Of a DNA stretch of 5,474 nucleotides, positions 1-4,485 are shown one piece after another (position 1 is the first letter of the stretch; each line of letters begins with the position of its first letter). The notes beneath the pieces were generated by a model. That model was not told the origin of the DNA. It searched no databases and was given only the letters and a program-made list of their open reading frames with translations. A program made the position numbers and the translations under genes. Source of the stretch: Pseudomonadota bacterium (GTDB taxonomy: Bacteria > Pseudomonadota > Alphaproteobacteria > Rhizobiales > Tepidamorphaceae); the NCBI GenBank assembly GCA_023435545.1, contig JAEYRQ010000371.1, forward strand, positions 1-5,474, read 5' to 3'.

Positions 1-75
1 TCGCATCCGCTGACCGACAAGGGGCTCGACGCCTTCCTGGCCGACTGGAAGAAGACTGGCCAGACGATCCTCTAG
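1..75 (+). CDS. Transaldolase / fructose-6-phosphate aldolase-like protein, C-terminal end only
   Basis: Reading frame 1 is open from the left edge to a TAG stop at 73-75 and encodes 24 residues, beginning SHPLTDKGLDAFLADWKK and ending in GQTIL. The 'HPLTDKGL..FLADW.KTGQ.IL' pattern is what I recognise as the C-terminal helix of the short (about 215-220 residue) transaldolase / fructose-6-phosphate aldolase family, which makes or breaks a C-C bond in fructose 6-phosphate through a Schiff-base lysine in the pentose phosphate pathway. The catalytic lysine and the barrel lie outside the window, so the activity (transaldolase versus F6P aldolase) cannot be judged. The gene is convergent with the thioesterase gene, and the two stop codons overlap in the four bases CTAG at 72-75. 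Family assignment rests on one short tail. Confidence 0.7.
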   Translation, partial: SHPLTDKGLDAFLADWKKTGQTIL

Positions 76-497
76 AGCCCAGCCATCCCGAAGGCCGCGC
101 GCACCTCGTCGGGAATGCGCCGGGGAACGAGCTTTCGGTCGTCTCCCGGGCTGCGCGCGGCCCAGACCCGCCGCTCGGCACCCTCGCAAACCAGAACGTC
201 GCCGCGAACGATCCGGTAGGCGAGGTCGAACGAGGAGGCGCCGAAGCGCTCCACCGTCGTTTCCACGCTGATCAAGTCGCCCTCCGTGACAGGACTGCGG
301 AACTGCGCACTGGTCGAGACGATCGGCCAGCCGACGATTTCATATCGCTCGCGCAAAGCGCGGCGCGAAAAGCCCCGGTCGGCGAAGGTCTGCCAGCACG
401 CCGCGTCGAACCACCGGAAGAAGTTCGCGTAGAAGACGATACCGGCAGGGTCGCAGTCTCCGAACCGTATGGCGATCTCGAGCTTGCCGTGACTCAT
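72..497 (-). CDS. 4-hydroxybenzoyl-CoA thioesterase-type hotdog acyl-CoA thioesterase
   Basis: This is a complete 141-residue protein of the 4HBT / YbgC hotdog-fold thioesterase family, which hydrolyses acyl-CoA or aroyl-CoA thioesters in the cytoplasm as small oligomers. The N-terminal signature is RFGDCDPAGIVFYANFF at residues 11-27; Asp16 lines up with the catalytic Asp17 of Pseudomonas 4-hydroxybenzoyl-CoA thioesterase, as I remember that sequence, and the total length also matches. Further family-like segments are IVGWPIV (54-60) and VTEGDLISVET (70-80). The frame stays open 24 codons upstream to 569, but I chose the ATG at 495-497 because a perfect AGGAGG lies 9 nt before it and the homologous fold begins right after it. 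It is divergent from the rpfF-like gene and convergent with the transaldolase tail. The true substrate is unknown: aromatic degradation, a Tol-Pal-linked YbgC role or general acyl-CoA clearance are all possible. Confidence 0.88.
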   Translation of the reverse strand: MSHGKLEIAIRFGDCDPAGIVFYANFFRWFDAACWQTFADRGFSRRALRERYEIVGWPIVSTSAQFRSPVTEGDLISVETTVERFGASSFDLAYRIVRGDVLVCEGAERRVWAARSPGDDRKLVPRRIPDEVRAAFGMAGL

Positions 498-506
498 GCG
501 GGCGCG

Positions 507-512
507 CCTCCT
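507..512 (-). promoter_or_regulatory. Ribosome binding site of the thioesterase gene
   Basis: The + strand reads CCTCCT, giving a perfect AGGAGG on the - strand, separated by 9 nt from the ATG at 497-495. This decides the start in favour of the shorter, 141-residue protein. Confidence 0.85.
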
Positions 513-567
513 GCTCGCGTCCCGAGGCCGCACCGGCAGCGCCCGACGCGGAACCGAGGCAATCGGC

Positions 568-597
568 ACTCTAGGAAGCCTTCGGCGGCAGCGTCAA
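568..597 (-). promoter_or_regulatory. Possible promoter of the thioesterase gene
   Basis: On the - strand TTGACG (597-592) is followed after 18 nt by TAGAGT (573-568), which match the housekeeping sigma -35 and -10 consensus at 5/6 and 4/6 positions. Transcription would start near 561, leaving a leader of about 64 nt with the AGGAGG near its end. This is pattern matching in GC-rich DNA, and alphaproteobacterial promoters are often loose, so it is tentative. Confidence 0.3.
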
Positions 598-734
598 ACG
601 CCTCATCGCGGCACCCATCCATCGGGCAACCGACGCCCGGGCCGATCGGCGCCGAGGTTGGATGCGACCGGGCCTTGGCACTGATCTGACTTGCGTTACC
701 CTGCGTCAGTTCACCGCAGACCTACGGGAATTGA

Positions 735-761
735 TTGACATGGTTAACTGCGGAAAACCAT
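735..761 (+). promoter_or_regulatory. Candidate -35 element overlapped by an inverted repeat (possible operator)
   Basis: A perfect TTGACA hexamer at 735-740 is overlapped at its last base by the inverted repeat ATGGTT (740-745), 10 nt, AACCAT (756-761). No good -10 hexamer lies 16-18 nt downstream, so if this is a promoter it would need an activator or another sigma factor. The half-sites could bind a dimeric regulator of the rpfF-like gene, about 160 nt downstream. The evidence is positional and structural only. Confidence 0.25.
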
Positions 762-862
762 TGCTGATCAATCCCCTTACCTTGCCACGTTAGCGCCACA
801 TGCCCGAAACACCGGCTGCTGCCCCAAATTCGAGCTGTCGGCAGCCAACAACCCTGTAGTGT

Positions 863-912
863 GCACCGCAAGAAACTGTTAAGGTAAAAAAAGAGTTAGC
901 AAGGTGCGGTGC
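863..912 (+). promoter_or_regulatory. Possible hairpin over the translation start region of the rpfF-like gene
   Basis: GCACCGCA at 863-870 is perfectly complementary to TGCGGTGC at 905-912, with a 34-nt A-rich loop between them. The right arm overlaps both the alternative GTG start (904-906) and the weak AAGGTG Shine-Dalgarno-like sequence (901-906) that precedes the ATG at 919. If it folds in the mRNA it could limit ribosome access. An 8-bp inverted repeat at this distance can arise by chance, so confidence is low. Confidence 0.22.
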
Positions 913-918
913 GTTGTA

Positions 919-1917
919 ATGTCTGCTTGGCTTTCTCTCCCGAATACCCAGACGCCACACCGGCTCGCCAGGCCGCGAGTCGGAGAGGCCGGTCCTCCGC
1001 CTTCGTCGGATACGGGTACGCAGGCTTCGTCGGGTCCGGCCGTCCAGCTCGACTTCCGCAAGGAGTTCGACACCCGGCGGCTGTTCAGCCTGCGGCAGTT
1101 GGAGGTGTCGTTCGAGGAGCCGACCGGAACGCTCTGGACCTTCATGCGTCCGGACGGACGGCCGAGCTACAACCCGGCGCTGCTGGAGGATTTCCACGCC
1201 TGGCAGCAGGGCATCACCGCGATGTTCGCCAACAGACCGTCCGACCTGCGCTTTCTGGTGCTTGGCTCGCGCACGCCCGGCATCTTCAACCTCGGCGGCG
1301 ACCTCAACCTGTTCGCGGCGAAGATCCGCGAGCGCGATCGCGACACGCTGGTCGGCTACGGCAAGTCCTGCGTCAGGATACTGCATCGTAATATGAACGG
1401 TCTCGACCTGCCGGTCGTGACCATCGGGCTTGCCCAAGGCGATGCGCTCGGCGGCGGCTTCGAGTCGCTCCTGTCCTTCAACGTCGTGATCGCCGAGCGC
1501 GGTGCCAAGTTCGGCTTTCCCGAGAACCTGTTCGGGCTGTTCCCCGGCATGGGCGCCTACAGCCTGCTGGCCCGCCGCATCGGCGCGGCGCGCGCCGAGG
1601 AGATGATCCTGACCGGGCGCAGCTATACGGCCGAGGAGATGAAGGATGCCGGCCTCGTCCACATTCTCGCCGAACCCGGACAGGGGATCGAGGTGACCAG
1701 GGACTACATCGCCAGGCAGCGCCGGCGACATGCCGGAACCCGCGCGGTGTTCCAGGCTGGACGGGAGGTCGCGCCGCTGTCGCTGGACGAACTCGACCGG
1801 ATCGTCGAGATCTGGGCCGATGCCTGCCTGGACCTCAGCGAGCGGGACCTGAAGGTGATGCAGCGGCTGGTGTCGGCGCAGAACCGGCTTCCGACCAACG
1901 TCGAGGCGGCCGAGTAA
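919..1917 (+). CDS. rpfF: DSF-type quorum-sensing signal synthase, RpfF family (crotonase fold)
   Basis: The product is a 332-residue crotonase-superfamily protein matching RpfF, which makes cis-2-unsaturated fatty acid signals (DSF family) from 3-hydroxyacyl-ACP by dehydration and thioester cleavage. Diagnostic features: oxyanion-hole segment FNLGGDLNLF (123-132); GDALGGGFES (174-183) with Glu182; GFPENLFGLFPGMGAYS (199-215) with Glu202. The two glutamates are 20 residues apart, exactly as Glu141/Glu161 of Xanthomonas RpfF. The C-terminal helix EIWADACLDLSERDLKVMQR (297-316) is also RpfF-like. Relative to the roughly 289-residue Xanthomonas protein there is an extra N-terminal stretch of about 45 residues, rich in Pro, Ser and Thr and probably disordered. 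The start is uncertain: ATG 919 has a weak AAGGTG 12 nt upstream, while GTG 904 (five residues longer) has AAGAG 8 nt upstream. The gene is convergent, 16 bp away, with a PAS-GGDEF-EAL gene. Family membership is strong; the acyl chain made is unknown. Confidence 0.88.
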   Translation: MSAWLSLPNTQTPHRLARPRVGEAGPPPSSDTGTQASSGPAVQLDFRKEFDTRRLFSLRQLEVSFEEPTGTLWTFMRPDGRPSYNPALLEDFHAWQQGITAMFANRPSDLRFLVLGSRTPGIFNLGGDLNLFAAKIRERDRDTLVGYGKSCVRILHRNMNGLDLPVVTIGLAQGDALGGGFESLLSFNVVIAERGAKFGFPENLFGLFPGMGAYSLLARRIGAARAEEMILTGRSYTAEEMKDAGLVHILAEPGQGIEVTRDYIARQRRRHAGTRAVFQAGREVAPLSLDELDRIVEIWADACLDLSERDLKVMQRLVSAQNRLPTNVEAAE

Positions 1918-1933
1918 CCCTGCCTCCCGCTCC

Positions 1934-4264
1934 TCAGGCGACCAGAAGGGGCTTCTCGATCGAGCCGCGGATGCGCTCGGCGATCTCGGTAGCGGGCATC
2001 GGCCGGCCGAACAGATAACCCTGCCCTTCGTGACAGCCGTCTTCACGGACGAAGGCCATCTGCTGCTTCGTCTCCAGCCCTTCGGCTACCACCGTTATGC
2101 CGAGGCTGGTGCCTAGCGCCGCAACCGCCCGTATGATGGCGCGCCCCTCCTTCGCGGAGTCTGTGTCGCGGATGAAGCTCTGGTCGATCTTGATCTTCGC
2201 AAACGGGAACTTGCGGAGATAATTCAGCGACGAATAGCCGGTTCCGAAGTCGTCAAGCGACAGACTGACGCCGAGCGTCCGGAATTGCTGGATCGCGTGG
2301 GCCGTACCTTCTCCCTCGTCGAGCAGCACACGCTCGGTGATCTCCAGTTCCAGGCGCTGTGCCGGAAGACCGGATCGCGCCAGCGCCGAGACCACATGGG
2401 CTGCCAGGTTGCGGTCGCGGAACTGCACCGGCGACAGGTTGACCGCGACCTTCACACCGTCCGGCCACTTGACTGCCTCCTCGCAGGCGCGCCGCAGCAC
2501 CCATTCGCCGATCCCGATGATCAGGCCGGTTTCCTCCGCGATCGGGATGAACACCGACGGCGGCACGGCGCCGCGCACCGGATGGTTCCAGCGCAGCAGG
2601 GCCTCGCATGTGGTGATGCGGCCGGTCGCGAGATTGACGAGCGGCTGGAAATGCAGTTCGAAGGCCTCGCTGGCGACCGCCTCGCGCAGGTCCAGTTCGA
2701 GCGCGCGGCGCTGCTGCGCCTCGTCCTCCATGTCGGCGGCGAAGAAGCGGTGCCCGCCGCCCCCGGCGCTCTTGGCAGCGTAGAGCGCCATATCTGCCTT
2801 CTTCAGCAGCTGATCGGCATCCGTCCCATCGAGCGGCGCCAGCGCCACGCCGATCGAGGCACCGATGTCGATGCGGTGTCCGTCGACTCCGAACGGATCC
2901 TCGAGCGCGCGCGCGATCCTGAGCGCGAGCCATCCGGCATCGCGGCGCCGATGGGTGTCGGCCTGAACGACGACGAACTCGTCGCCGCCGAACCGGGCGA
3001 GAAGATCCGACCGTCGGATCACTTCGCCCAGGCGCAGCGCGACCGCCTGCAGCAACTTGTCGCCAATGGGATGGCCCAGCGTGTCGTTGACAGACTTGAA
3101 CCGGTCCAGGTCGATCAAATGGATGGCGATCTGCGCCTCGCTGCGCCGGGCGGCGGCGAGCATCGCGTCGAGGCGCTCGCGGAACTGGGTACGGTTGGCC
3201 AGGCCGGTCAGCTCGTCGAAGCGCGCGAGACGGGTGATCCGCTCCTGCGCGCGCTTGCGTTCGGTGATGTCCTCAAGGATCACCACCGATCCGCCGTCGG
3301 CCATTACCCGCCGCGACAGAGCGATGGTGCGTTCTCCGTCGAGGGAAACGAACACCTGGCCGAAACTGTCCTGCTGCAGCCCGCGCGTCAGATCGCGCAG
3401 CACCGCCCGCACACCTTTGCCGGCATGGTTGCCGGCGCGCACGCTCGAGCGCACGAGGTCGCGGATGCCCATGCCCTCGCGCACTTCGGTATCCTGTAGC
3501 CGCAGGAGCTCGAGGAACCGCTCGTTCCAGACCTGCAGCCGATCCTGCTGATCGAGCATGCACAGGCCGTGCGACATGTTGTTGAGGGCCACGTCGAACC
3601 GGTTCGCCTGCTCCTCGAAGCGGGCGGCGAGCGCCGCCTCCTTGCGGGTCATGGTCTGGGCCTGGATGATGATGTCACGGATCGACATGGTGATGTCGAT
3701 CATGCCGTAAATGAACATCAGCACCACGACGCCCAGCGCCTTGTGCACCCAGTCGGGATATAGGAGCAGGGCCACAGCGAGCGGCAGGGTGGTGAGGGTG
3801 AGCTGGCCGACGGCGATGATCGGCCGGGCGGCATTGCGGCCCGATATTGCCGCGGCATAACCGGCTGCCGTGGTCGCGACCGCCAGATGCAGCGTCGCAT
3901 CGTCGGTGTGATCGAGGGTCAGGAAGCACAGGGTGCCCAGAAGCGCGGAGAACGCCCACGCCCCGTACTCGTAGACCCGCTCCCACAGCTGCGTCGCCTC
4001 GACGTTCCGGCTGCGCTTCCCGCGCTTGTAGAGGACGGCCGACGCCACGCGCACCATGCCGACCGTGAAGATCGCAATCGAGGTCAGCATGATTGAGGCA
4101 TCGCCGGCGCGGACCGCGACGGCGGCGCCGATTATCGTGCAAGCCACGGCGCCGACGATCAGCGAGGCTATCGGCGCAAACAGCGACTCGACCAGCGCCG
4201 CACGAATCTCCGGAGGGAGCTCGGCATCAGCCTTGCGCGTCTGGAGAAGTTTGCGAACGAGCAT
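1934..4264 (-). CDS. Membrane-anchored PAS-GGDEF-EAL protein (diguanylate cyclase / c-di-GMP phosphodiesterase)
   Basis: This 776-residue inner-membrane protein should make and/or break cyclic di-GMP. Order of parts: six hydrophobic segments at about 31-51, 57-78, 101-117, 123-141, 147-169 and 174-199; a linker helix; a PAS domain at about 218-335 (LNNMSHGLCMLD, ending in ILEDITERKRAQ); GGDEF at about 345-508; EAL at about 518-765. The cyclase site GGDEF (426-430) is intact, as are DLDRFKSVND (385-394) and the inhibitory I-site RRSD (417-420), spaced five residues before GGDEF. The EAL domain keeps its metal and catalytic residues: Glu554 in CEALLRW, Asn609 in VNLSP, Glu641 in ELEITE, Asp671-Asp672 in DDFGTGYSSL, Lys692 in KIKID, Glu728 in VVAEGLE, Gln748 in GQGY. 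It therefore looks bifunctional. ATG 4264 is preceded after 6 nt by TAAGG. The six-helix region has no signature I can name. The convergent rpfF-like neighbour suggests, without proving, a role in DSF signal response. Confidence 0.93.
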   Translation of the reverse strand: MLVRKLLQTRKADAELPPEIRAALVESLFAPIASLIVGAVACTIIGAAVAVRAGDASIMLTSIAIFTVGMVRVASAVLYKRGKRSRNVEATQLWERVYEYGAWAFSALLGTLCFLTLDHTDDATLHLAVATTAAGYAAAISGRNAARPIIAVGQLTLTTLPLAVALLLYPDWVHKALGVVVLMFIYGMIDITMSIRDIIIQAQTMTRKEAALAARFEEQANRFDVALNNMSHGLCMLDQQDRLQVWNERFLELLRLQDTEVREGMGIRDLVRSSVRAGNHAGKGVRAVLRDLTRGLQQDSFGQVFVSLDGERTIALSRRVMADGGSVVILEDITERKRAQERITRLARFDELTGLANRTQFRERLDAMLAAARRSEAQIAIHLIDLDRFKSVNDTLGHPIGDKLLQAVALRLGEVIRRSDLLARFGGDEFVVVQADTHRRRDAGWLALRIARALEDPFGVDGHRIDIGASIGVALAPLDGTDADQLLKKADMALYAAKSAGGGGHRFFAADMEDEAQQRRALELDLREAVASEAFELHFQPLVNLATGRITTCEALLRWNHPVRGAVPPSVFIPIAEETGLIIGIGEWVLRRACEEAVKWPDGVKVAVNLSPVQFRDRNLAAHVVSALARSGLPAQRLELEITERVLLDEGEGTAHAIQQFRTLGVSLSLDDFGTGYSSLNYLRKFPFAKIKIDQSFIRDTDSAKEGRAIIRAVAALGTSLGITVVAEGLETKQQMAFVREDGCHEGQGYLFGRPMPATEIAERIRGSIEKPLLVA

Positions 4265-4270
4265 CGATAG

Positions 4271-4275
4271 CCTTA
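4271..4275 (-). promoter_or_regulatory. Ribosome binding site of the PAS-GGDEF-EAL gene
   Basis: TAAGG on the - strand (4275-4271) ends 6 nt before the ATG at 4264-4262. It supports this start, which also keeps the whole first membrane segment. Confidence 0.6.
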
Positions 4276-4473
4276 CGCTGGCGGGCGCTTGCTTTCAGCA
4301 GTTCATCCCGGATTCGCCCCGATCCCCAAAGTCTTGTCGTCGAAACCGATGAAAAGGCAGCAACCAATAAGGCTAGAAGTTTAACGAACCATCCACGGGT
4401 TGCGGAAAGACCGGGTGCGGGTGGACCGAGGCGCCGATTTGCGACAGGGTGCCGGCCTCGATAGGCAAGTCTC

Positions 4474-4478
4474 CGGAG
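4474..4478 (+). promoter_or_regulatory. Ribosome binding site favouring a TTG start for the PfkB kinase
   Basis: CGGAG at 4474-4478 lies 7 nt before the TTG at 4486-4488, an ideal spacing. A second purine-rich stretch, GGGAG at 4515-4519, lies 8 nt before a GTG at 4528, so that start cannot be ruled out. No ATG is available at the N-terminus in this frame. Confidence 0.55.
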
Positions 4479-4485
4479 AACGAGT

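Larger units (their letters stand above)
498..918. other. Divergent intergenic region between the thioesterase and rpfF-like genes
   Basis: About 420 bp separate the two divergent starts. The left half (to about 680) is GC-rich like coding DNA, but I find no convincing gene there: the small reading frames on + lack recognisable family features or ribosome binding sites. The right half (about 700-903) is clearly richer in A+T, with a perfect TTGACA at 735-740, an inverted repeat at 740-761 and an A-tract just before the rpfF-like start. It most likely holds the promoters and operators of both genes. Confidence 0.6.
4265..4485. other. Divergent intergenic region between the GGDEF-EAL and PfkB genes
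   Basis: This 221-bp gap must hold the 5' regions of both divergent genes. The most A+T-rich part is about 4345-4390, the likeliest place for promoters, but I find no pair of -35/-10 hexamers good enough to call. No gene, tRNA or terminator hairpin with a T-run is seen. Confidence 0.5.

Noticed and set aside
498..569. Upstream extension of the thioesterase frame to an earlier ATG (24 more residues)
   Set aside because: The extension is Arg/Pro-rich without homology to the fold, and a perfect AGGAGG at 9 nt marks the internal ATG as the start.
641..650. Perfect 10-bp palindrome GCCGATCGGC
   Set aside because: It is isolated and GC-rich, in a region with coding-like composition; such palindromes arise by chance in this kind of DNA and no second copy was noticed.
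814..846. GGCTGC (814-819) with GCAGCC (841-846), possible stem
   Set aside because: Only 6 bp with a 21-nt loop and no T-run, so it is neither a convincing terminator nor a clear regulatory hairpin.
919..1917. Reading the crotonase gene as an ordinary fatty-acid oxidation enoyl-CoA hydratase
   Set aside because: The LFPGMGAYS block, the 20-residue spacing of the two glutamates and the EIWADACLDL...LV.AQNR C-terminus are RpfF-type features, and no other beta-oxidation gene is nearby.
790..2046. 418-codon open frame on the - strand over the rpfF-like gene
   Set aside because: It is an antisense shadow of a gene with clear family motifs. Its translation is Arg/Gly/Glu-rich with no recognisable domain, as expected from the complementary frame of GC-rich coding DNA.
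2285..3499. 404-codon open frame on the + strand inside the GGDEF-EAL gene
   Set aside because: It runs opposite conserved GGDEF and EAL motifs and shows no domain of its own; long antisense frames are common in high-GC genes.
4268..4375. 8-bp inverted pair TAGCCTTA (4268-4275) and TAAGGCTA (4368-4375)
   Set aside because: One copy is simply the ribosome binding site region of the GGDEF-EAL gene, and the 92-nt separation makes a functional hairpin unlikely; chance is enough.
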